Assembly (NCBI GenBank): GCA_035578175.1
Contig: JAQMRL010000022.1
Span: 1,302,001 to 1,366,000 of the forward strand
From: Catonia carolina
Lineage: Eukaryota > Arthropoda > Insecta > Hemiptera > Achilidae
Reading direction: 5' to 3'
Length of the DNA: 64,000 nt
Every line of letters begins with the position of its first letter. Position 1 is the first letter of the stretch. The notes under the pieces are model-generated. The model was not told the DNA's origin, ran no database searches, and saw only the letters and a program-made list of their open reading frames with translations. Shown here one piece after another: positions 21,851 to 34,951 of this stretch. Made by a program: the position numbers and the translations under genes.

Positions 21851-22660
21851 AGGTCTTAACAATATCATTTCAGCAGCCTTTATTTTTGACATCTACTGAG
21901 CAGACTGAATACTCTGGACAATCCTATAAAACCTGCAGAACCAAGATGCGGTAAAACTTTAAAACGGTCTCCTTTCGCACTTCACCTTTTAGCGTACATT
22001 AAAATTAGTTCAGGTTTAAATAGCCTATCATTAGATTTATGATGTAAAACATTTCTTTAACAAGGAAACGCATAAACTTAAAAAATTATAAAACGGTTTC
22101 CTTTGTCTACAATGGGCGAGTATCAATTACTTAACCCTGGAGCGTTCGCGCTGTTAGAAAAATTTATCCTTAAAAGTCGATAACAAGGAAATATTTTTAT
22201 AACTTACCGCAGATTTCTAACCGTGTAATATACTTTTGGAATGTTAGTATGCGAAGTTTACACTACTGTCCGTTGATTTCAGATGATGAGGGGAGTCAGT
22301 TAGAATGTATTATTAGTTGTTTTTAGTAGCGCGACCAATCGTGACATTCCGTTGTTAGATAGTCTGTTTTCATACCCGCGAGCTTTCATGTTATAAATTT
22401 TCATTGGCCTACGTGTGACTCCATACGGCTTGCGTGATAAACTTATTTTTTCGTTATTGTATTCAGTATGTATACATATTTATTGTGTTAATTTTCGTGT
22501 GCAATGTCTCACAAAGCCAAAAATGAAATATTTTGAACTGGTTAGATGACTTTGAGAGATAAAGAGGCGGAAACTGGAGTATTGTCGATGTTACTCGTGG
22601 AGAGAAATATAATTTATCATCATAGTAAATGAAGAATATCATTTTATCAGTTTATGATAC
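21851..22660. other. gene-free stretch, possible orphan TTAA-CCC end
   Basis: No gene seen. TTAACCCTGGAGCGTTCGCG at 22131 looks like the left end of a TTAA-targeting element, but I found no matching right end. Confidence 0.3.
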
Positions 22661-22825
22661 AGGGAAAAATAGCGGAGAGAAGAGCGTAGGAAGACGAAGA
22701 ACATCTTGGTTAAAACACCTACGAGACTGATATCATTATTCCTTTGTGGAACTGTTTAGAACAACAGTATCAAAATTAGAATTGCTGTTACGATCGCAAG
22801 CAAGCACTAAAAGAAGAAGGTACTC
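22660..22825 (+). mobile_element. RTE-like LINE 3' fragment
   Basis: Reads VGRRRTSWLKHLRD and SFVELFRTTVSKLE, ending near an AAAAGAAGAAGG tail. It matches the C-terminal layout of the fragments at 3896-4094 and 62262-62590, so it belongs to the same LINE family. The 5' border is approximate and there is no clear duplication. Confidence 0.65.
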
Positions 22826-24054
22826 AAGATGTTTGTCAAACTTTAACTCAATTAAATAGCTATACTATGAAAACTTAATCGAATTTTAAAAAACGATAAG
22901 CAGTTTTCAATGTATATTATATTCAACGTATTTTTTTATTGACCTTAACCTTAACTGTAGAACAGTTTCCAAGATAATACCACTTTTTAAGCATTTTTGG
23001 TTAAGGGTAAGCCTAATTTGTTAGTGTATTTTTAAGGGGGTAGTCAACTCAATAAGACTATTTTTTTAAATTTTTGATTTTTTTGTTTTTGCATTTATTT
23101 GAAGTTTAAAATTTTCTGAATCACACCATATTTGTTTACTTTGTACGTTGACAGAAGTTATAAAAACATCTGTTTTAAATATACATGTTTTGTCGTCGTA
23201 GCAACGGTTTATTAGATTTTTATTGTGAAATGTTTATAAATCAGAAATCTACTATAATATAAATAATAATAACTATTACATAGATAATAACTATAATCTA
23301 TAATATTATAGTTATAAATAGTTCTACTAGTTCTGTAGGTTTATTTTGTAAACAAATAGATTATTTATTTACATAATTATAAATAACTTATTTTGTAAAA
23401 AAGAATAAAGCTCCCTAGCAAGGCGAGTGAAATTATTCCGTAAACTTTAAATTAAGTTTTCCGAAAATGCGTTTTTGTATGATTGGACGAGTACATTCTT
23501 GGGAATTAAATATTTTGGTTTGTATTGGAGAAATTTGGATGATTATTTTTTAAATGTTCATAATTTCTTGCTCCATTATCTGGTGGATGATTATTACAAA
23601 AAACTTGATAGGGATTTAGTTAAAAAATAATTTGTGAATACATAAAATATATTATATATATTTAAAAAATATGGTTTTTCTTCAATTAATTTATTGTAAG
23701 AAAATTACATATAAGAGCATACAACAGATAATAGACAGAAATTTCTTGTATTTTTTTGGCACAAGAATCATGTTTGTATCTTTATTGGTTTTGAGATATT
23801 TGATTCCCCTGAAAAGCCCGATTTTCCACCCCACCCTTTATTAGGGGCTGTAATTAATGTTTTGGCCTGGTTCAGGTGGTAGATCATTACTAGTAAATTA
23901 ATCTTTCATTTAAAATATAAGATAAATTATAGCCAGTAGTTTTCATTTTCATTTTCTTGGTTGAATACCTTATTGACAAGAATTTGCTGTAAAGTCAATA
24001 AATGAGCTAAATGTTTAGATATGTCCAAACCACAGTACTATTTTTCTATTATCT

Positions 24055-24365
24055 AATTAACATTTAATTTATCATTCTGCGGCTATTTATATTTGTATGT
24101 TTAAAAATTGAATTAAAATTTTATTTTATAACCGTGATTAAGAATTCATAAGTTATCTTAATTACTTGGTAGGAAGAAAATCATACCCGCGCACAGGCTA
24201 GACCTATGCGGGTATTAGGAAATAACATAGGATAAGATTCATTGTACTTTTTAGCCAAAATAAATAAATAAAAAAAATTTCTTGGTAGAGTTGAAAATTA
24301 ATTTTGAAAAGAAACGGTATAATATGGTCATGCATTAAAATTATTACCTAAATTCAAGATAAAAT
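24055..24365 (+). repeat. direct repeat, copy 1
   Basis: Shares with 24852-25070 the blocks CATTTAATTTATCATTCT, GTGATTAAGAATTCATA, GGTTATCTTAATTA-TTGGTAGGA (with changes) and TATGGTCATGCAT. It contains an extra stretch of about 100 bases near 24190-24290. No coding content; origin unknown. Confidence 0.7.
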
Positions 24366-24851
24366 TGTTCAATATTTGGCATTCAATAAAATGACCTTGT
24401 ACAGATGTTTTCAGATGTATTTTAAAGTGATAATATGTTTAGTTGAAACTCAATAGCCCACAAATATTTTTATTCTCATATTTTTATTTGATTAACAACA
24501 ATGCTAATGTAATTATTCTGTGGAGAAATTATAAAAGAATAAAATTAATTAAATTAAAAAGAAGGGGGAAAAGACTAAAATTAAGGATGGCTTGTATGAT
24601 GATCAGCATTCTGGCTAGATGCCAGCTGGATTTGGAACCACTCAGTTTGGACAAACTGTTTAGATGAGACTAGAATTTTCTGCTTGTTCTGTTCAATTTA
24701 ATTAGTCTTGTCCCCTGTACCCTTCCCTGACCCCTCCATAAAACCCTTACTCTTTTGTTCTTTTCTGCACCCTTATCATATAACGGTCTTTAGTTTCAAT
24801 CTTATTACCAATCAACCTAAATGCTGTTTATGTCCTTTAACAATTTCAACA

Positions 24852-25070
24852 AAACATTTAATTTATCATTCTACAGCTATTTGGGTTTGTTTGTTTAAAA
24901 ATTGAATCTAAACTATTTTATTATCGTGATTAAGAATTCATAGGTTATCTTAATTATTTGGTAGGATGAACATTTCATTTCGTGGTAGATTTGAAAATTG
25001 AATTTGACGAGAGATGGTTGAGTATGGTCATGCATAACAAGTATTACCTAAATTTAAGATAATTGAATCC
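24852..25070 (+). repeat. direct repeat, copy 2
   Basis: Second copy of the repeat at 24055-24365, head-to-tail, about 500 bases downstream. Roughly 80-85 percent similar by eye. Confidence 0.7.
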
Positions 25071-26625
25071 TAGATTTTCAAGGCTAATTTGTTTCAGTAT
25101 GTTAGCTTTATATAACAAAACTGTGGTGAGTTCTCCACATGAATCACTAATTCAGAGAGGCCATATCATATGTTAATTTTTTAAATTAATAACTTACTTA
25201 CTTTTTTGAAGCAATGGATCCTACTTGAGATATTACAGTTACATTTCTGGTTTTTTAATGAAAATAGTGGGCAGGACATTAAATCAGTTATTCAGTTCAG
25301 TTTTTTTACAAAACTTTATTGTCACTTATTGCAGTTTTTGCGTTTCTTGAAAAATTCTTTTGTGGACATGTGACCTTTCTGCATTTAGAGACTCATATTT
25401 ACAGCAGCAGGAGCTGATGAAAAATACCGTTTCCATGCTTTGGAAGTAGTAAATTTTACCGATTTTGGTCTATTTTATTTTTTAAATTGAATTTTTGATC
25501 TATTTTTAATTTAAATCTAATTAACTCCGTGGTAATTAACGACTGCAGTGGTTAATAGTATAGTATCAGTGAATTTTAATGTTACAATTTTCCAGATTCT
25601 GGCTAGAAGTCGAACCTGAGATCTTACTATAAGCAGTTCTTTGTAACATTTTCATTTAGTTCTAACTTAAAAACACAGGAAAACAAATTATTGACAATCA
25701 AAATAAAACAAAAGAAATTCGATTTTAAATACAATTTTAATTGAATCTGACTGGCTTTAGAAAAAAAAAGAAATTTAGAATATTTTAGATATTATTTAGT
25801 TACTGTATTATTATTATTAAAATATATTTTATAAAGTCTATCTCAGCTGAATTAATATTTAATAGTTTACCGGTTAATGTTCTTATCGTTTCTGAAGTCC
25901 GTCGCTCGCCTTAAGAGTTTCGTTCAATGTTCCGTTCGTATATTTCTCGCCGTAATTCAATTAAATAATGTTCTTTCACTCAATTTTATTTCATGGGTCT
26001 ATTTGTGACTTTATTCTATGAATTATATAACAATTTATACTTCATATTTATTTAACACATTTTCATAAATCAAACTGCACACAAACACAACCTTCTCTTC
26101 AAACTGTCCCGGTCAACAGAACACCAAATCAAAATATGCATTCGCTTATAACTGATTCACTTGTATTAATTACTTTTTGTTTGATAATTTTTAAACCTTT
26201 CAAATAAATATAAATTTGTGTTGTAAATATGTCTTTTAAACTTATTTGATGATCTGCGTAGATATTTTTTTATATTTCTTTATTTTAAAATTTTAATAAA
26301 TGTTTTTGTAACTTTCAAACACTCTTTTGATTCATTTAAACATAAAAACCTCCATCTTTAAATTAACAACTGATTTTTAATTATTAGCTGAGATTATTAA
26401 GTTATTTAATGTAATAATTTATAAAAAATATTGTAACTATTATTAGCCAGTTTAATAATTTACAAAAAGTAAGAATTTAATCATAAATGTTTATATAAAT
26501 TATCAATAGCAGTCAGGTTATCAACACATGGTTGGATAACCTGTATAGGGTTATTATCACCTTGTACATTTGTAATGCTGCACCTTTCTACTTAAAATCA
26601 ATATTTTTGTTCATTTAAAGTTGCA
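25071..26625. other. AT-rich gene-free stretch
   Basis: No gene or recognisable element. The stretch 22826-24054 is likewise empty apart from A/T-rich simple sequence. Confidence 0.5.
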
Positions 26626-26629
26626 TCAA

Positions 26630-27002
26630 CAGCTTGGTTATTGGCGACTATGATGAGTTACGGTAAGAGTGAAACATGGGTGTCATTACAGAGGAATGAA
26701 TCTCGTGCCCAGGCTGCTGAAATGAGATTTTTGCGGGAAGTCGAAGGTTGTAACCGGTTAGATAGAGTATGTAACGAAGCTATCCGCGCCGAGTTGAATG
26801 TTCTGTCACTGTTGGAAACATTTAGAATATATAAGAGAAACTGGTCCAACCATTTACTTCGCCTGCCAGCTCAAAGACTTCCTCTGCGAGCATGGTAATA
26901 TAAACCTAGAGGGAAGCGAGGCTTGGGAAGACCTTAAAAGAGATGGATGCCGGAACAGGCCATGGAGCCTAATCCTTGACAGATGATGATGATGATGATG
27001 AT
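26630..27002 (+). mobile_element. RTE-like LINE 3' fragment with GAT tail
   Basis: Reads SYGKSETWVSLQRNESRAQA, then AEMRFLREVEGCNRLDRV, and after a stop KPRGKRGLGR. This is the C-terminal end of a protein like that of the LINE at 14874-18215 (SESWVSTRPQESKIQAAEMR). It ends in a run of GAT repeats, unlike the GAA tails of other copies, so it is another subfamily. Confidence 0.8.
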
Positions 27003-27035
27003 GGGTTTTAACTTGTAATGATTTCCATATAACTG

Positions 27036-27486
27036 GAATGGAGCTGGTTAAGAAGGGAGTCAGGCAGGGTTGTAGTTTGTCTCCTACTCTTTTCAATATT
27101 TATGTAGATGATATGATGTGAAGATGGAAAAATAGAGTGGCCCCAGGTGTGTGTTTGGCTGATTGGATTTTCTTGAACTCGTTTCATATGCAGATGATTT
27201 AGTGAACATTTAGGAATCGGAGGACGAACTTCAGGTGTTGGTATTTCTGGTCAAACAGCTTTGTGAAGAGTACTCGCTGATTATTTCTAATGATAAGACA
27301 AAAGTAATGGCTTTGAGGGTTAAGTTACCTATTCGGATGAAGATAGTACTAGAGAACAGAGTCCTGCAGCAGGTTTCACATTTTAAGTACTTGGGTTGTG
27401 ATATGACAAACTCGTATGAAGGGGATTTTCATGTAAGACGAAAGTTTATTCGTTTCAACGTGTTTGCGGTTGAATAAATAGAACAT
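27036..27486 (+). pseudogene. RTE-like LINE copy, left half, split by the TTAA array
   Basis: Reads GVRQGCSLSPTLFNIYVDDM in part across frames, then SYADDLV, SLIISNDKTKVMALRVKLP, VLQQVSHFKYLGCDMT and, one frame over, KVYSFQRVCG-INRTF. Several stops and a one-base shift make it dead. The copy breaks at TTAA 27487-27490 and resumes at 37944. Confidence 0.85.
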
Positions 27487-27490
27487 TTAA

Positions 27491-29029
27491 GTAACGATAT
27501 CTGTAATGTTTACTTTTTTGTTGATTTAGAATCCAATAGTTAATTCATAATGTATAATTAAAATATACACGTTCCGCGCCAACAGTGTACAATTCCAATC
27601 ATCAATTCACGCCTTAAAAAACATTAGAAATTTAGTTTTGCCATAGTTCTCTGATTATTATTGCTACAGTCAAAATTCAAGCACAAAAAATAAAATAATT
27701 CTGAGAAATAAGACCGTACATATGAGATTAATAGATTACGCCTACGTTATTTAAAGAGGATGTTGGTTTGAACATTAAATTCAATAAACTATTATTAGGT
27801 AACTATTATAAGGTCTAACTGTATAATAATCTACTGTCGTTGGAAGAAGCTCATAACAGTTTTTCCTTCACCAGTACCACTTCTGTACTTAATATGATAT
27901 AGTTTAAAGTTAACTTCACTAGTGAAAAAAACAGAACTATAAATGTAGCCGTAGAAGTAGCAAATAAAATTTAAAAAAATATTTAAAGTTTAACTGCCAG
28001 TTATAGGCAATACTAAATTTTCCCATCATAAAATAAAATTATGAAACAAACTACGATTCAACGCGGGGAAATGTTGAAAAATATCGCCCAAAAATTAATC
28101 ATATCGTTAACGGTTTTTAACGTGACGGTTTGTCGTCGAAACGGCACAATTTGTATGTTGCTCTAACAAGGTATAGACCAAGTATGTTCTAAAATTCATT
28201 TTGACAATGCTGACGATTCTACTAATGATTTTTGACAAAAAAAACGGCATTGACGTCCTTATTAGAATTAACCTTCTTATACAGTGACAAAATCATAATG
28301 TGTTACGTTCGTATAGTAGTGTTTGCATGGTAGCCGACAAAATAATTTGTTAAGGTTGAGCAAGCTTGTATGTGACAACCCAATCTATTTTCTTGCTTCC
28401 TTCACATGGCTTTTTTTATTTTATACTGTAAAAAGCAGCTGTATATATACTGCTGTTACATAATATAATACCATAATCATTGCGAACCCGGAGGATCTCT
28501 AACAATTTTAAAATATTTTTGGTAGGTGTTTTAATTCTGAAACGTACAGCATTTCGGTAGACGTTATTCTGTAATATTCGGCTGTATCGTTAACTGGGCG
28601 GTGACAATGGGCGGATCTTATGTAAAAATGTAAGTCGACGTCACGCGCAGGAACAGTTCCGGACCAATCAGGAAGTCCATACTGACAAATGACGTAATAC
28701 TGAATGAAACGATTTCATTGGTTCATATCGGATGACGTAGTGAATTACAATAAGCTCTCTGATTGGACAATAATAACCAATCAAATTAACGCATTAGAAG
28801 ACATCTGATTTGGCTAGATTTGGAGATTTTTCATTGGTTGAGAATACTAGACTCTTATTAGTCCGATATTATATCTGCCTTTGACGTGACACGCGCGTCA
28901 GCGTCAACGTAGGCCGCCTTACTCGCAAGACCTAAATAACTTGTCAACTGTACATCAGTTCTATTAGATTTTATTAATATATTTTCGCATATGTATAGAC
29001 ACAAAGAGTGCAGAAGAAAAAAAAAATCG
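27491..29029 (+). repeat. array unit 1 (short, internal deletion)
   Basis: Lacks roughly 330 bases present in the other units between ATAAACTATTA and CAAGGTCTAACTGTATAAT (junction near 27795). Its left TTAA is the host LINE border. Confidence 0.85.
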
Positions 29030-29033
29030 TTAA

Positions 29034-31217
29034 GTAACGATATCTGTAATGTTTATTTTTTTGTTCATTTAGAATCCGATAGTTAACTCATAATGTATAA
29101 TTAAAATATACACGTTCCGCGCCAACAGTGTAGAGTTCCAATCACAATTCACGCCTTAAAAACATTAGAAAATTAGTTTTGCCATAGCTCTCTGATTATT
29201 AATGCTATAGTCAAAATTCAAGCACAAAAAATATAAAAATTCTGAGAAATAAGACCGTACTAATTAATAGATTACGTCTACGTTATTTAAAGAAGATGTT
29301 AGTTTGAACATTAACTTCAATAAACTATTATCAGATTATATTTTTTGAACAATTAGTAGGAATAAATTTTTACGTTCTTTTATAACGACGAGGATAATAT
29401 TCATATTTTTAAATCCAGTCTATCAATTAACTTGAAATTAGGTAAATAATGATATGTGAAATTTTCGGCACAATTAAATTGGGTTTTTCGATCATTAGGC
29501 TAGAAGTTAGTTCAAACATTTACATGTTATCTGAAATAATCAGAAAAAATAATTGGGTTACATTTCTTGGTTTATAACAGTATCACTCAGTAGAAAAGTG
29601 TTTTCATGTGCATAGGAGGCCTTTTAAAAATCTTTCAGTTTGCATCTTGCAAAAGCGCTTTTAATAGTCACTGCAAGGTCTAACTGTATAATAATCTACT
29701 GTCGTTGGAAGAAGCTCATAACAGTTTTTCCTTCACCAGTACCATTTCTGTACTTAATATGATTTAGTTTAAATTTAACTTCTCTAGTGAAAAAAACAGA
29801 ACTATAAATGTAGCCGTAGAAGTAACAAATGAAATTAAAAAAAATACTTAAAGTTTAACTGCCTGTTATAGGTAGTACTAAATTTTCCCATCATAAAATG
29901 AAATTATGAAACAAACTACGAATCAACGCAGAGAAATGTTGAAAAATATCGCCCAAAAATTGTTCATTTCGTTAACCGTTTTTAATGTGACGGTTTGTCG
30001 TCAAAACGGACAATTTGTATGTTGCTCTAACAAGGTATAGATCAAGTATGTTTTAAAATTCATTTTGACAATGCTGGCGATTCTACTGACGATTTTTGAC
30101 AAAAAAAACGGCATTGATGTCTTTATTAGACTTAACCTTAATATACAGTGACAAAATCACAATGATTTTCCCGTTCGTATAGTAGTGTTTGCATGGTAGC
30201 CGACAAAATAATTTAACTTTGAGCAAGCTTGTATGTGACAACCCAATCTATTTTCTTGCTTCCTCCACCTGGCTTTTTTATTTTATACTGTAAAAAGCAG
30301 CTGTAAATATACTGCTGTTACATAAAATAATACCATAATCGTTGCGAACACGGAAATTCTCTAACAATTTTAAAATGTAATTGGTAGATGTTTTAATTCT
30401 GAAACGTATAGCATTTCACAGTGACAAAATCACAATGTTTTTCCCGTTCGTATAGTAGTGTTTGCATGGTAGCCGACAAAATAATTTAACTTTGAGCAAG
30501 CTTGTATGTGACAACCCAATCTATTTTCTTGCTTCCTTCACCTGGCTTTTTTATTTTATACTGTAAAAAGCAGCTGTAAATATACTGCTGTTACATAAAA
30601 TAATACCATAATCGTTGCGAAACCGGAAAATCTCTAACAATTTTAAAATGTAATTAGTAGATGTTTTAATTTTGAAACGTATAGCATTTCAGTAGTCGTT
30701 ATTCTGTAATATTCGGCTGTATCGTTAACTGGGCGGTGACAATGGGCGGATCTTATGTAAAAATGTAAGTCGACGTCACGCGCAGGAACAGTTCCGGACC
30801 CATCAGGAAGTCCATACTGACAAATAACGTAATACTGAATGAAACGATTTCATTGGTTCATATCAGATGACTGAATTACAATAAGCTCTCTGATTGGACA
30901 ATAATAACCAATCAAATTAACGCATTAGAAGACATCTGATTTGGCTAGATTTGGAGATTTTTCATTGGTTGAGAATACTAGACTCTTATTAGTCCGATAT
31001 TATATCTGCCTTTGACGTGACACGCGCGTCAGCGTCAACGTAGGCCGCCTTACTCTCAAGACCTAACTAATTTGTCAACTGTACATCAGTTGTATTAGAT
31101 TTTATAATATTATTTTCTATATATTTCATTATATATTTTATATATTTATATATATATTTTATTATATATTTTCGCATATGTATAAACACACAAACAGTGC
31201 AGAAGAAAAAAAATTCG
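29034..31217 (+). repeat. array unit 2 (internal 274-bp duplication)
   Basis: The block beginning CAGTGACAAAATCACAATG occurs at about 30144 and again at about 30418, making this unit longer. An AT-rich expansion of ATATATTT repeats lies at about 31110-31170. Confidence 0.85.
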
Positions 31218-31221
31218 TTAA

Positions 31222-33084
31222 GTACCGATATCTGTAATGTTTATTTTTTGTTGATTTAGAATCCGATAGTTAACTCATAATGTATAATTAAAATATACAC
31301 GTTCCGCGCCAACAGTGTGGAAATCCAATCATCAATTCACGCCTTAAAAAACATTAAAAAAGTAGTTTTGCCATAGATCTCTGATTATTATTGCTATAGT
31401 CAAAATTCAAGCACAAAAAATATAATAATTCTGAGAAATAAGACCGTACATACGAGATTAATAGATTACGCCTACATTATTCAAAGAAGATGTTGGTTTG
31501 AACATTAAATTCAATAAACTATTAGCAGATTATATTTTTCGAATAATTGGTAAGAATAAATTTTTACGTTCTTTCATAATGACGATGATTATATTTATAT
31601 TTTTAAATCCCGTCTATCAATTAACTTAAAATTAGGTAAATAATGAGATGTGAAATTTTCGGCACACTTAAATTGGGTTTTTAGATCATTAGGCTAGAAG
31701 TTAGTTCAAACATTTACATGTTATCTGAAATAATCAGAAAAAATAATTGGGTTACATTTTTTGGTTTATAACAGTATCACTCAGTAGAAAAGTGTTTTCA
31801 TGAGCATAGGAGGCCTTTTAAAAATCTTTCAGTTTGCATCTTGCAAAAGCGCTTTTAATATTCACTGCAAGGTCTAACTGTATAATAATCTACTGTCGTT
31901 GGAAGAAGCTCATAACAGTTTTTCCTTCACCAGTACCACTTCTGTACTTAATATGATTTAGTTTAAATTTAACTTCTCTCGTGAAAAAAACAAAGATATA
32001 AATGTAGCCGTAGAAGTAGCAAATTAAATTTAAAAAACTATTTAAAGTTTAACTGCCTGTTATTGGTAATACTAAATTTTCCCATCATAAAATAAAATTA
32101 TAAAACAAACTACGAATCAATGCAGAGAAATGTTGAAAAATATCGCCCAAAAATTGTTCATATCGTTTACCGTTTTTAACGTGACGGTTTGTTGTCAAAA
32201 CGGCACAGTTTGTATGTTGCTCTAAAAAAGTATAGATCAAGTATTTTTTTAAATTCATTTTGACAATGCTGGCGATTCTACTGATGATTTTTGACAAAAA
32301 AAAACGGCATTGACGTTTTTATTAGAATTACCATTAATATACAGTGACAAAATCACAAGGTGTCACGTTCGTATAGTAGTGTTTGCATGGTAGCCGACAA
32401 AATAATTTGTTAAGGTTGAGTAAGCTTGTATGGGACAACCCAATCTAATTTCTTGCTTCCTTTACATGGCTTTTTTTATTTCATACTGTAAAAAGCAGCT
32501 GTAAATATACTGCTGTTACATAAAATAATACCATAATCATTGCGAACCCGGAAGATCTCTAACAATTTTAAAATGTTTTGGGTACATGTTTTAATTTTGG
32601 AACATATAGCATTTCGGTAGACGATATTCTGTAATATTCGGCTGTATCGTTAACTAAGCGGTGACAATGGGCGGATCTTATGTAAAAATGTAAGTCGACG
32701 CCACGCGCAGAAACAATTCCGGACCAATCAGGAAGTCCATACTGACAAATAACGTAATACTGAATGAAACGATTTCATTGGTTCATATCAGATGACTGAA
32801 TTACAATAAGCTCTCTGATTGGACAATAACATCCAATCAAATTAACGCATTAGAAGACATCTGATTGGATAGATTTAGAGATTTTTCATTGGATGAGAAT
32901 ACTAGACTCTGATTAGTCCGATATTATATCTGCCTTTGACGTGACACGCGCGTCAGCGTCAACGTAGGCCGCCTTACTCGCAAGACCTAAATAACTTGTC
33001 AACTGTACATCAGTTCTATTAGATTTTATTAATATATTTTCGCATATGTATAGACACAAAGAGTGCAGAAGAAAAAATAAATCG
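31222..33084 (+). repeat. array unit 3
   Basis: Standard length. Its start reads GTACCGATATCTG instead of GTAACGATATCTG. Its end matches the end of unit 4. Confidence 0.85.
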
Positions 33085-33088
33085 TTAA

Positions 33089-34947
33089 GTAACGATATCT
33101 GTAACCTTTATTTTTTTGTTGATTTAGAATCTGATAGTTAACTCATAATGTATAAATAAAATATACACGTTCCGCGCCAACAGTGTACAATTCCAATCAT
33201 CAATTCACGCCGTAAAAAACATTAGAAAATTCGTTTTGCCATAGCTCTCTGATTATTATTGCTATAGTCAAAATTCAAGCATTGAAAATATAATAATTCT
33301 GAGAAACAAGACCGGAAATATTAATAGATTACGCCTACGTTATTTAAAGAAGATGTTGGTTTCAACATTAAATTCAATAAACTATTATCAGATCATATTA
33401 TTTGAAGAATTAGTAAGAATAAATTTGTACGTTCTTTCATAACGACGATGATAATATTCATTTTTTTAAATCCAGACTATCAATTAACTGAAAATTAGGT
33501 AAATAATGAGCTGTAAAATGTTCGGCACAATTAAATTGGGTTTTTAGTTCATTAGGCTAGAATTTAGTTCAAACATTTACATGTTATCTGAAATAATCAG
33601 AAAAAATAAATGGGTTACATTTCTAGGTTTATAACCGTATCACTCAGAAGAAAAGTGTTTTCATGAGCATAGGAGGCCTTTTAAAAATCTTTCAGTTTGC
33701 ATCTTGCAAATGCGCTTTTAAAATTCACTGCAAGGTCTAACTGTATAATAATGTACTGTCGTTGGAAGAAGCTCATAACAGTTTTTCTTTCACCAGTACC
33801 ACTTTTGTACTTAATATGATTTAGTTTAAATTTAACTTCTCTCGTGAAAAAAACATAGATATAAATGTAGCCGTAGAAGTAGCAAATGAAATTTAAAAAA
33901 TATTTAAAGTTTAACTGCCTGTATTAGGCAATACTAAATTTTCCTATCATAAAATAAAATTATGAAACAAACTACGAATCAACGCAGAAAAATGTTGATA
34001 AATATTGCCTAAAAACTGTTCATATCGGTAACTGTTTTTAACGTGACGATTGGTCGTCAAAACGGCACAATTTGTATGTAGCTCTAACAAGGTATAGATC
34101 AAGTATGTTCTAAAATTCATTTCGACATTCCTGGCGATTCTACTGACGATTTTTGACAAAAAAAAAACGGCATTGACGTCTATATTAGAATTAACCTTCT
34201 TATACAGTGACAAAATCACAATGTGTTAGTTCGTATAGTAGTGTTTGCATGGTAGCCGACAAAATAATTTAACTTTGCGCAAGCTTGTATGTGACAACCC
34301 AATCTATTTTCTTGCTTCCTTCACATGGCTTTTTTTATTTTATACTGTAAAGAGCAGCTGTAAATATACTGCTGTTACATAATATAATACCATAATCATT
34401 GCGAACCCGGAGGATCTCTAACAATTTTAAAATGTTTTGGGTAGGTGTTTTAATTCTGGAACGTATAGCATTTCAGTAGACGTTATTCTGTAATATTCGG
34501 CTGTATCGTTAACTGGGCGGTGACAATGGGCGGATCTTATGTAAAAATGTAAGTCGACGTCACGCGCAGTAACAGTTTCGGACCAATCAGGAAGTCCATA
34601 CTGACAAATGACGTAATACTGAATGAAACGATTTCATTGGTTCATATCGGATGACGTAGTGAATTACAATAAGCTCTCTGATTGGACAATAATAATCAAT
34701 CAAATTAACCCATTAGAAGACATCTGATTGGATAGATTTAGAGATTTTTCATTGGATGAGAATACTAGACTCTGATTAGTCCGATATTATATCTGCCTTT
34801 GACGTGACACGCGCGTCAGCGTCAACGTAGGCCGCCTTACTCGCAAGACCTAAATAACTTGTCAACTGTACATCAGTTCTATTAGATTTTATTAATATAT
34901 TTTCGCATATGTATAGACACAAAGAGTGCAGAAGAAAAAATAAATCG
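33089..34947 (+). repeat. array unit 4
   Basis: Standard length. Shares its first several hundred bases with unit 5 and its last part with unit 3 with very few changes, a sign of recent unequal exchange. Confidence 0.85.
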
Positions 34948-34951
34948 TTAA

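Noticed and set aside
33947..34219. 90-residue minus-strand frame in array unit 4, similar to one at 32085-32297 in unit 3
   Set aside because: Units 1, 2 and 5 have a stop at the matching GTTAAC position, so the frame is not conserved and is probably chance.
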